Below are positions 41,201-53,200 of a stretch of 64,000 nt of DNA, one piece after another; the stretch's first letter is position 1, and every line of letters starts with the position of its first letter. The stretch is taken from assembly GCA_963978545.1 (NCBI GenBank), contig OZ021727.1:57858487-57922486 (forward strand). The letters run 5' to 3'. The notes under the pieces are model-generated. The model did no database searches. It saw only the letters and a list, made by a program, of their open reading frames with translations, and was not told where the DNA came from. Made by a program: the position numbers and the translations under genes. The DNA comes from Linyphia triangularis. Taxonomy: Eukaryota; Arthropoda; Arachnida; Araneae; Linyphiidae.

Positions 41201-44200
41201 ATAGCCAGTTAAATGCTCATATTAAAACACTTCAGATCACAGAAAAGGAGAGCAAATCTTTAATTAAAGAATCTAAATCAAAAATCAATATCTTGCAACA
41301 AGATTTACATAATGCTCACAGTGATATAAAGGATCTGAAAAATCTTGTGGAAGCACAACAAATGCAAGTAGAGGATGTGCAGCAATCTCTGCAAGATAAA
41401 GAAAATTCATTAAAGCAGTCAAAAATCAAACTGTCTTCTTCAGAAATAAAACTTGGAACTGTACAAAAGCAAATTGAAAAAGATGAACTTCTGCTAAACT
41501 TGAAGGATGAGGAAATTGATAAACTTCAAAAAAGGATCTTGAACTACCAAGCGCAAGTGAATGAATTATTAACAGAAAAAATGGAAACTGCTAGTCAAAT
41601 TAAAATGAATCCCAATGAAGTCCCTAGTAGAAGTGTTTCCACATTTGATCCTTCCAAAGATATTACAATTGTTTCAGATGTATCAGAAAAATCCAAAAGA
41701 CAAAGTATTCCAACTTTAAAGAGCAGTAGTCAGAGTCGTAAAGCATTTGCCGATCAAATAAGAGTAAATTCTGATGAATTTGTTCACAAAACTGATTCCA
41801 TATTTTATCCTTCAAAAGATTATATGAACATTGCAAATACATCTGAAAAGTCCATAAGACCAGATGTTCAAACTATAAAGAGCACCACAGAGCTTAATAG
41901 CAAAATTGTCAGTCCAGTAAGTGTGAATGCTGTTGAATTTTCTCACAAAGGCATTTCTTCATTTGAACCTTCCAAAGATATTACAAATGTTTCAGAAGAG
42001 TATATAAAACAAGATGTTCAAACTGCTAGGAGCAATAGTGAGAGTGATAAGGAAATTGCTAATCGAATTAGAACATATTCCGATGAGTTTCTTCAAGGAA
42101 GTATTTCCATGTTTGAACCTTTTAAAGATAAAGCAACTGTTCCCACATCCGAAAAATCCTTGAAGCAAGATGTAAGGAGCAGTGATGCAAGTATTAATTC
42201 AATTCTTAAACAAACCAGAGTAAGTGCAGAGGAATTTGCACAAAGTACTGTTTTCACATTTGATCCCTTCAAAGATAATGCAAATGTTTCAAATGCATCT
42301 GAAATGTCCATAGAAAGAGATATTCAAAGTGTAAATGGAAGTATCAAGAGCCTTGCCTCATCCCACAGTTCAATTATATCTGTGAAAGATGGAGAACATA
42401 CCAAGAATCACGATAAATGCATCAAGAAGATCAAAGCTTTGAAAACAAAGTTGTATGTAACTGAAAAACGAATTGAAATGCTGGAAAAAGAAAAGATTGA
42501 TTTAAGAAAACAAGTTTTGGCACATGGACAGGAAGACATAGTTGCAACCAGTTCGTCAGAAGTAGATACTCTAAAGAAAGATTTAACAGACCTAAAAGAG
42601 AAGCTACAAGAAAAGACGTTGTTCATTAGAGACTTGAAAAGTGACATGTTTAGGACATGCAACTCCCTCATAGATAAGGAGAAAGAGGTGGACTACTTGA
42701 AGCGCAAGTTATCCGACAGCAAAGAACTAGTTGCGGAAGACAGATCCAAGAGTGAGGCTAACTTGAAGAGCAGATACTCAGACCCACTGCAAATGGCTAC
42801 AGAAACAAACATAAAAATGTTGAAAAAGCAAAAATGGGAAGTGATTCAAGATATTTTGAGTCAGCAGAAGCAATTCTATGAGCGCAAGAACATCCACCTG
42901 GGTCATTTGGAGAAATTCAAGAAACACATTGAGAAGTTACGTGCTCTTCAAGTCTCCCCAACTCTGTTCAAATCTGAGAGTGAACCGTTTTTGAATTCTT
43001 TCACTGCAGAAAACAACTGCTATGCGGAAAAATGCGACAGGAGTTTGAAAAACTTTCAAATTGAGCTGGAGCTTGATGTAGAATGCCTCCACAACTTTAA
43101 GATATTTTTGAAACGGTTTTTTATTCCCCTTGTTCTGCAAAACTGTGAGGAGTGTTCCAAACATGTTGATACTTCTGCTAGTGTAAAAATTTCGGTGAAC
43201 AATATTGAAAAGAGTGTTTCTAACTTATCAAAAATGGTAGATGAAGGTGAAAACTTTGTAAAACATACAACATTGGAGGATCTAAGAACATCTAATGTTG
43301 CAGTTGTGCAAGATATAAATCAACATCCTTCCAATGACAGGTATAAAAAAAAATATATATATATATTGGTAAAATATTTTTACTTTTTATGTTTAATTAG
43401 GTATTATATTAATGTGATTTTCTTTCTTTCCAAGGCTAATAACAACTGCTTCTGTAGTAGCACAAAAGGTTGATTTGATTGAACGTACTCTTAAGAGTGC
43501 TAAAACATTATTGGAGAATGTTAAATGCTCCTCTGTTGAAGGTAAGCATTTATAGAGAGCTTAAGAGAGAGATGTTATTGTTATTTAATTCTGTAATGCT
43601 TTTAGTTTGTAAATACTTAAGTAATTTTTTATTTGTGCATAAATACACTCTTTATAACAATGCACAATAAACCATGCAGGGCCCCTTTAGCTTATTACAT
43701 TATAATTAACTTCATGCACAGTTAATTTTAAGAAACCAATAATTCACATGTTTCAAATTTTTATTGTCTTGTGTTGTATTAAGACAACATTATTTCATTT
43801 ATGTTTTGGTTTCCTAAACCCAGGTTAAATTTAATAGACTTACTGTCAAAGTTATTAGGGTACTGTTATAAAATGTATTTTTATTGTATACTATAGTACA
43901 TCATTGGGGATTTTATAGCTGAAACAATCATCATACACAGGATTTGATATTGCAGACCTTTATTCATTTGTTTAATTTTTAGAACTTGTGGGTCATTTTC
44001 TTTTTACATACTATTGCATTAAAACTTGTCCCTAAAATTATTGGTTCTTGCATACTATCCCATCGGCAAACATTAACAAAACCAAAACTGTCTCTGAAAT
44101 GCAGCTTTAGTGCTGCTAAGCAACACATCTCACTCTTCAATGACACTATGCTTCCTTACTCTGTGCATGTGATATTTATATCAGAGACCAAACCCTGCAT

Positions 44201-47200
44201 AGCAACTAATACAGACTACACTGTGATTGCCAAAGAGGATGGATGTGTTGTTCATTCCTTCCTTCTAAATTCCTTCTTTGCTGTAAATGTTGTACCCTAG
44301 TTTTCTTTAAATATGTTTATTCAAAATGGAGTCAGGTCAACCCTTTCACAATCACTACCTTCCTAACTACACCTTCAGTGCCAATAATCTATACAGTAAC
44401 ATCATAACTACCTGTGCAAACTTTAGTGACTGAAGCCCTCCTTTTTTGCTTTGGTACACATGTATTGAAACTACCTTTTGGTGAGTTTTGCTTTTGCTAG
44501 AAATGGTCAACAAGACAATATTCAAGTACCAAAATGTTAAAAACATGCTAGTATTTGTATATCCTTCTTATTTTATGTAAGTACTCAAAATATCTCTCTT
44601 AATTTTTATTTAATATTATTGAAGTTGTTTTCATTACAGAAACTCCTAAAAATATTAATGCAGCAAAGTCTTTAATGGTGAAAATCTGCAATGAGATCAA
44701 TACTCAACAAGAACAAATGGATGAAATCTTCCATCTCAATTCCGTTTTGAAATCACTTGGGTTATTTGATTCAAATGCCTTCTTCAGTCGCAGTAAGCAA
44801 GGTGAGCATTTATATAATGAACTTACAAAAGGAGAAAATTAATTTTTTTAGAAGAGAATTACGAATTCCATGTTGATAGCGTGTTGTTATTGAGTAAATA
44901 TTCTTATACTCCAATAAAATATTATTAAAAAAAAAAAAATAGCAAGAAATAAGACACCAAATTTCCCTGTCTAACAAATGGAAAATAGCAGAGAAATTTG
45001 TGATTTTACAAAAATCAAGAAAATTTGTGGAAAAAAAAATTGTAATAAATTAAACGTGTCAAAAATTTAATTATTATGATTTTTGAATGCAGCTTTTGAA
45101 GCACATTACCACTAGTGTCCGATCGTTCTTTGTAATCCTTGTTTAAAATTTAATTTTGGCTGCAATTATAATATTTAAAATTATTAACTGCTTATTTTAA
45201 CTTGACAAGCCATTTTACCTTGTAGTTAAATTTATTAATAATTAATAGTTTTAGTTTAAAATTTGTAGCAACTTTTTTTTAGTGTAACTTCAAAAGTTAG
45301 AAAAATAAAGTGTTAACCTTTAACTGTGCTGTGGTTAGGTGGTTTGAGGTTTTTTGTGCAAGAGCAACACATGGTCTATATTGCGTCAAATAAATTGGTA
45401 AACATCAATTTAAAGTTTAAGAAACATAGTATCAGAAAAATTTATATAAAAGTCAAAGATGAGATATTTTAGGGGTGGAAACATTCCACAAAAAATGACT
45501 TGCGGTCTGACAGACCGCTTACAGCAGTTAAACGTTAAATTAATTTGTTTATTGAATTATAGTTCTTCAAATATGTATTTATATTTATTGTTGCTAATAA
45601 GTATAATTTCTTGAAAAAATACATTTTTCCTGTTTGCATTGCATTTGCAAGAAGTTCAAATTTTTTTGCTTGGGAGTCCCAAGAAGAAAAAAATTTGAAA
45701 TTTGCCCTCCTTTTTACTTGCCCTGAGGTAAAGGCAGCTAGCTGTCTCATATGAATAAGGCTTTCAAAATACAATTTTTAAAAATAAGAAATGATCATTT
45801 GAATAGTTGCTTCATCACATACTTTATGTTTTACGATTAGGTCCAATTTAAATACTACTAGTTTTGTTTTATTCTAAAAAGTTAAAATAATGATACCAAA
45901 GTTTTGGAATACTGATCCATGGGAAATATTTAAGACTTTGTTAAGCGCATTTCACACATGTGTTATCTATCTGCAACATTTGGAATACGCATACTTGGGT
46001 TCTGCATACTTTCTGGTAACAGACAAATTTGTGCTCTCCAGAAAGAACTATTTATTGCCTTCTTGGCATCTAATAGTCTAAACCTTCCAAACATTTCATA
46101 TTTACGATCTACAATGATGTGATATTTCCTTATTAGTACTGATATTTATTTATTCCTGACAAATTGTAAGTATGTTTGACATAAGACATTAATCTCATTA
46201 AAAGCTTTTGTAGAAAAACATTTAAATTCTGTAATACAACTTCATAATATAAACATTACTTGAAAGATAAACTGAATGAATGAAAATTTATTGGAATATA
46301 TATTACCGTGTCTTCGCATGTTTCATCACATAATATAAAAAATTATTATTTGTTATGTTTATTCTTAAACTACATAATACAAAACTTATTTTAATTAAAA
46401 AAATATGCTTTGTTTATTTTTATACAGCAATTATAATTAATATACACACATGAGTATGCACTTTTAGTCAAAGAATTGTGTATTTATGTTATTAATAGTT
46501 TTACATTGCTCATTGTTATAAAAACGTATGCCTATTGTATGAAAACCTTGAAAACTCCTAATTTAAAATAAAATATCCATTATAGAATGAATTATTTTTG
46601 AAAAAATAAATGCACATATTCTCTTGAACTACACGCGAACTTAGTAAACATCGACATTGGTGAATTTTACTTTGCCAAGATGATGCAACACTTATGCTTA
46701 AATTTCATTGGCTCAGCATACAGTCGCTCTAACGAAGCTTGTGATCTTTTCATGCTTGCCGTATAAAATTGCAGCAACTGCTCTGCGACTTCACTCCTCA
46801 TGTTATCCTATGGGAGTTGCAGGTCGGACGATACAAGTATGAAACGGCCTTTATTTATGTAGTGTTAAGGAGGTTATAAATACAGCACCGAATGGACCTT
46901 TTAAAATCTAACTGGAAAAACTTTCTTGAAAATCAAAAAAAGGATATTAGTTGTCTTTCAGAATTTGAGTTAATATGGTATGCATTATTTTTACCATGAT
47001 ATCAATCTACTTTTATTATAAAAATTTACACTATATTTGAGGTATACTTTTATTATTGTATACTCTGCACGATACTTACATATATATGCCCATATTTTTC
47101 AGATATCAGTGATCATGAATCATTAAGCGAAGAAACCATTCCTCTCAGTCGAAGTGGAAGTCTGAGCCCCATGAACTTTGAAGAAAATCTTCCTTTCAAG

Positions 47201-50200
47201 TCTTTAAGTGGCAAATCTGATACAAGCAAGAGATTGGACATCCACTATCCAGAGAATGACAAATCCAGCAAGGGCAACTATTCAGAACTTGCTCACAAAT
47301 CAGGCATTGCCGGAGGCTCTCGGGATTCAATCTTCCAACGGTCACATGTTTCGTCTCCAGATCAGGGTATCGAATCAGATCCGAATCATGAGAGTTCTGC
47401 CCCAGAGCAGGCAGAGAAAGAAGATTTTAGAGAGAGTGCCAGTAGGCTGGTGAAACGTCAGGAAAGTGGCCCGAAACAGAAGCAGTGGTCGTCTGAAAGG
47501 CAAATTTCTTCAACATCCTTGTACAGTTTTATAGATAGTTTTTCGAAGTTAAAAGGTATTGATGAGTTTTTATTTACTGGATTGTGCTCTGTGAAATAAA
47601 AAAGGCTCATTGCACTATATTATGAACACTGAATTACGTTATGCTGTAGTTTTGTTAAATTCATAGTTAGTGGTTGCATTTACCCTGATCTTCTTTAAAT
47701 TTTTATTATTATATTTTATTTATTATATTTAATGTGCATGTTTTTCTATTTTATGAATATGGTGTTTTTTAATGTAAATGTTTTATTGGTTTTAAATATT
47801 TATAACACCACACTTTAACGAAAGTGTAATAAAGTATCTTGTAAATTAACATTTGTCATAAGTAGTTCAATAAACCAAAAGTTATTTTTCAAGTCCAATG
47901 AAGTTGGCTGCTTTTGTTAATTCATTTCATTGGTATAATTCTTATAGTTTCAGATCATTCCCCTGCAAGTGGAGATTCTCTGCATGCTATTGGTGCTCTA
48001 GAACACTATGAGCTCTTAAAGAAGGAAGTTCAGGAGAGTTTAGTCGGAATTAAAGCTGTTCTCTCTAGAACAGGTGATGGCTTGAAGCATGTTGACAAAT
48101 ACACTTCCCCTAGAAAGGTATAGATCTCATTAATATTTATTTCATTATAATTTTATATTTTTAAATCTGAACACTGTCATCTTCTTAACTTACCTTTTTG
48201 TAATGTAAAATTATAATATTCATTTTTATCAAAACTTGGTTGTTTTATCCTTTTTGTGAGTATTATTGTGATTTTCAGAATTTAGAGTATAGCACTTTCA
48301 AGGCCATTAGAGATACAAGTGGGAATATTGAAGTCTGTCTGATAGAAGCTTCCAAATTAGTTGATAAGTTTTGGGTTGCGCCCTGCCCTTCTGAAGAGAA
48401 ATTAAGCATGTTGATTCAGCAGGTAAAGGAAGTGTTTGCTTGCTTTTTTTTTATATTTATTTTAAAGCAATTTAGTATTGAGTTACTGTGTTTTATGTAA
48501 TATCTAATAATTTTCTTTTAATACACTTATAGATTCAGGAACAACAAGAGAAACTAAAAAGTCTTGAAGAATCAAAAATGAAACAGGAAAGTTACTTTAA
48601 AGATGCTCTGTCTAGATTGAAGGTAATCTAAATTTTATTATTGATCATTTATTGTATGTGGGTTGTTCTCCGGAATCTCGAGTCAATATTTTTTTCTGAT
48701 TTGTAAAAATTATATTTTCATTTTATTTTGCAGCAACAAGAAATTCTAAAACAGAACATGGAAAAGAAAATTTCTAAAAAACGTAAGTCAGCTATATACT
48801 TTACAATATTTTCAATAATTTTCTCGCCTAAAAACACTAAATATTTTTATGTTTCTAGTAAGATTCTCTGCAGAGTTTTGAAAAAAATAAGTTTGTATTC
48901 TATATGATTTATTATTGCTATTAACTTTAGAATGGAATGTGTGATTTTTCTAAGTAGTTTAACTTGTATTAGAATCCTTTGAAATATTTGAACATTTTTG
49001 TATTATAAAATATGATTTAAACATTATACCTTTTTGAAGGTAATTATGTTAAATAAGTAACATTATTTTTTAAAGAAGTAATAAATAAAGAGCATATACA
49101 CACCAAATAGTATTTATCAGAAGTTTGTTTTGCGTTATTGGTAGAAGGAACACTGCAACAGGATCATTGGTACCAATAACGGTAAAGTTGTGTAAATTGT
49201 AGTGTTGGTTGATAGATGTAGATTTTTCTTTATTCAAATATAATAAAAAATATTTGAAAATGTGTGCTAAATTAGAAGAAAACTGAATAGCTTTTTTTCT
49301 TGTAATCATTTGCTTGTGGCAGTGTTGCTTTCAATGATGGATATTACTATGTGACAGTGAATATTGAATATGAATGTCCAATAATATTACAACTGATTTG
49401 TTATCACTCAGACTCTGGTAAAGCAATGTGATCCAATGTAAACAACAAAGCTCATTGTCTGGCTTTGTTTTACAACATGCAGATAATTCGCTAGTGTCAA
49501 TTCTATGAAGTAAAGGTGGCTTGCCATGGCTCGTATGTTTTTAAAAAACCTTGAAAAGTGCTTGGAAAAAAAACCCCTTTCATTTTCAAGTACTTGAAAA
49601 CCTTTAATTTTTTAAAAATGTGTTTATAGTGATAGAATTTTATTTTCTAAAAATATAGCCTCTTTAAAAATGTTGGTTTTCTAAAAGGGCAAAATCCTTC
49701 GAATTTAGTTAAGCCAGAAACTAGAAAACAACGAGAACATATAAGATTCCGTTATTCCTCCTGCTAGTTCGTTTTCCCCTTTTGATGCGTACAGCGCGGT
49801 GCATGCTGTAAAACATGGGGTAACATATTTGAAAACTGGTGTACTCCGATCAAATCATGTGATCTCGTTTCATTTTTGCGCACTGTTTAAAAATGGCAAT
49901 AAAATGTATTTCCAATTCAGGCTGGTTAAAAAATGCAGGCATGACCAAAGCATATAATTCATGGCCATGGTTGGTAGCCTACATTTTGGATCAGCATTTT
50001 GTGCGATGCACTTCGTATGCCAAAAGTTCCAGCACAGCCCTCAATGGAAAAAAAAAGTGCTTTAAAAAGTCATGCGAAGAACAAAAAGCAGATGGATTTA
50101 GTTTCTATAAGAAGTAGCTCGATGAGCATTGTTGAGACTATTTCAATGACAAAAAATACCCTAAAAGCATTTGTTGTCCTCAACAATCAAGTCGTCATCG

Positions 50201-53200
50201 ATTTCATCTCAAGCAAGCACAGCTTTGGTGCATGTAGTTTAAAACTATAGTTTTAGATGCTGAAATATTGTGGAGATTCAAAACTGTAAAAAAACACGGC
50301 TTGTTTAAATTTAAATGAAAACATTGATAAATTATTTCACTGCATGTTCGCCGATAGCGTGATTCCATTATTTTTTTGTAAAAAAATTATGCAATATTTG
50401 GAATCAAGCCTCATTTTCAGAGTGTATTAGAAGACAGTTTAATCACTAAGTATTTGGTATTATTATTTCATAAAAGCTTCAATATGATGAAATTAGAAAA
50501 TAAATTGATATTCACACCCGAAATTGGCGTTATAACCAAGTAAATGCTACCTACTTTACTTTTGTTTTTTAGGGACATAGTACTGCTTTTGATACACTCG
50601 GATTTTTTCTTCTATCGTAAACTAAAAAAATTCTTCTATTGAAACCTAAAAAAACATATTTTATTTTGTATTTACTCGATTTGAACATGCACCGTTTCCA
50701 ATAAAAAAAATTGTGGTATATTTTTTATTGTATATTTGTGTTGATAACGCAGAGTTCATCCTAGAAATCAAAAAGGGCCGGGTGCTATTTTCCAAAAAAA
50801 GGGCAATTCCTGTTTACGAAGGCACTTTTATGGCAAATTGTAGAAATTTGCATATGCGTTTTCTGCCACAATTTCAATATTGTTATACTTTTTTACCACG
50901 ATAAATAATTTTCAATGTTCTGAAGGAAAAAAAATAATGTAAAAATCTGTGAATCAAAACTTGCTCAGAAACTTAAAAGATATTAAAATACTGATAAAAT
51001 GCTTCAGTCCTAATTCTGCTGGAATGAGACTGAGAAAATTATTAAATTTAAAGTGCAATGTACACAGTAAAATTGTCATCAAATAGTAATTTTTATAATA
51101 CAGTAAAATTAAGATAAGAATGTTTTAGTATAGTGAAAATGTTTTAAGATAAGAACTTTTCACTCTTTCAAAATTTGCTAAAGTTTGAATGAATCAACCT
51201 TAAACTTCATCTCTTAGGTTTGCCATTGTTAGATAGAGAATAGAGTTTCTTCAAATTTAACATTATTCATTGTGGGATATCACAAGGAGTAATTCGACTA
51301 AAGAACTTGGACTATGTCCTGAAATTTGTGCATTTTTCCAATTCAGATCAAATTTAGCATCAAAACGGCGATTTTTTTGCTGTGCATGCTGCTATTATGT
51401 AAGCTGTAATAGAAGTTTTATTTTTTTTTAATCTGAAATAATCTGGGATTTTGATTGCATTCCTGTTATGTTTAATTTTAAATATGAAACGGATGTTTTG
51501 AAATTAATTGGTAACAGTTAAACTATAAAAAAAACCTAAATTTAACAGGAGGACATCGCGATTACGCGTGTTCAAACAGAAATATTCTTTTTAAATTCTT
51601 AGTGTAAACATTTGATGGTTATACATCTTTAACTAAGCTTATCAAATATTTCTTCTCTATTTTGAAGGAGGCATGGTAAAAATCCAGCAAAATACACTTA
51701 ATCAAAACACGTACGAAATGGCCATCAGAGTTTACTAATGTGCACTTGGAAATTGTAAGACGGCTCCCTACAATCCACCTACTAATTAAGCACGTTATAT
51801 GGACATCTACTCAATGGTTTCAGTTCCTGATATATACGTTGCGCGTTTGAACATGAATACGCATGCGCGACAGGCGATTTCAGTAGGGGTGATCCACATA
51901 TTGCGTACTGTTTTGAGGGGAAAAAACGAAAGTTTTTCAAATTCTTTCAGGATGAAATTTTTTCTAAAAAAGGACTGGAAGGGCGCTATTTTTATAGAAA
52001 AAGGGCAGGCAGGGCGCGTCGCCCTTCAGATAATGTCTAGGATGAACTCTGGATAACGCATCCTTGAAAAGTCCTTGAATTTTTTTTCCCCTTCAAGTGT
52101 GCGAACCATGCTTGTGCACAATCATTGCTAACCACACTGCTGTCATTGTCTACTATCAATGTCTAGTTTGTTGACAACTTAGTCATGGCATGTTTTTTGT
52201 TAGAATCTAGTTATTAATGTGGGGGGAGGGGAGTCTTACTTTACAAGGTGTCCCAAAAGTGACTGAACACCTTTAAAAGTAAACATCTTGAAAACAGTTA
52301 CTCACATGGGACTGAAACTACTTATATATTTAGTCTAATATACTGAAAGGGGACTGGGCTTAGGTATCCCATCAAATGCCATTCTGAATGTTTTGTAGTT
52401 TGTTTTCCTAAAAAAGGACGGGAAGGGCGCTATTTTTATAGAAAAAGGGCAGGCAGGGCGCGTCGCCCTTCGGATAATGCCTAGGATGAACTCTGGATAA
52501 CACATCCTTGAAAAGTCCTTGAATTTTTTTTCCCCTTCAAGTGTACGAACCATGCTTGTGCACAATCATTGCTAACCACACTGCTGTCATTGTCTACTAT
52601 CAATGTCTATTTTGTTGACAACTTAGTCATGGCATGTTTTTTGTTAGAATCTAGTTATTAATGTGGGGGGAGGGGAGTCTTACTTTACAAGGTGTCCCAA
52701 AAGTGACTGAACATCTTTAAAAGTAAACATCTTGAAAACAGTTACTCACATGGGACTGAAACTACTTATATATTTAGTCTAATATACTGAAAGGGGACTG
52801 GGCTTAGGTATCCCATCAAATGCCATTCTGAATGTTTTGTAGAACGCAGAGATGCTAGTAGATCGTGAATATACTGGTATATACTGGGCGAAAATGGCCG
52901 AAACTGTTGAAAAATTTACTTTGAATGAGTTGGACTACATCCAAATAAATATGTTACTGATGAAGTCAGCTTAGCTCACTTTTAAAAGAAGTCATAAGTC
53001 ACCAGAGATCTGAACCATCTGCAATCCTCATTAAAAATCAAAGAGAGTGGTGGACCAAATAAAATATATATATATATATATATTTATGATCATTAGTGGG
53101 CAAGTTATAACATATTTGGCAATCGAATTTAGTTGAACTCATTCAAAGGTATTTTTTTTTATCAGTTTTGGCCATTTTTGACCTAGCATACCAGTATATT

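Larger units (their letters stand above)
49525..52110 (+). mobile_element. Decayed hAT-like element (outer of a nested pair)
   Basis: The left end CATGGCTCGTATG...CCTTGAAAAGTGCTTGG is roughly inverted relative to the right end CCTTGAAAAGTCCTTGAA...TGTGCGAACCATG. CTTGC (49520-49524) and CTTGT (52111-52115) flank it, a 5-bp duplication with one change. Inside the left part, 49885-50130 holds a broken zinc-finger-like coding remnant. A second element (50750-52051) is inserted in it. The right end was later copied by the 444-bp duplication. Confidence 0.65.

Noticed and set aside
40125..42671. Antisense Ser/Leu/Phe-rich frames under exon 15
   Set aside because: Mirror frames of a Glu/Lys-rich coiled-coil exon; typical shadows without independent support.
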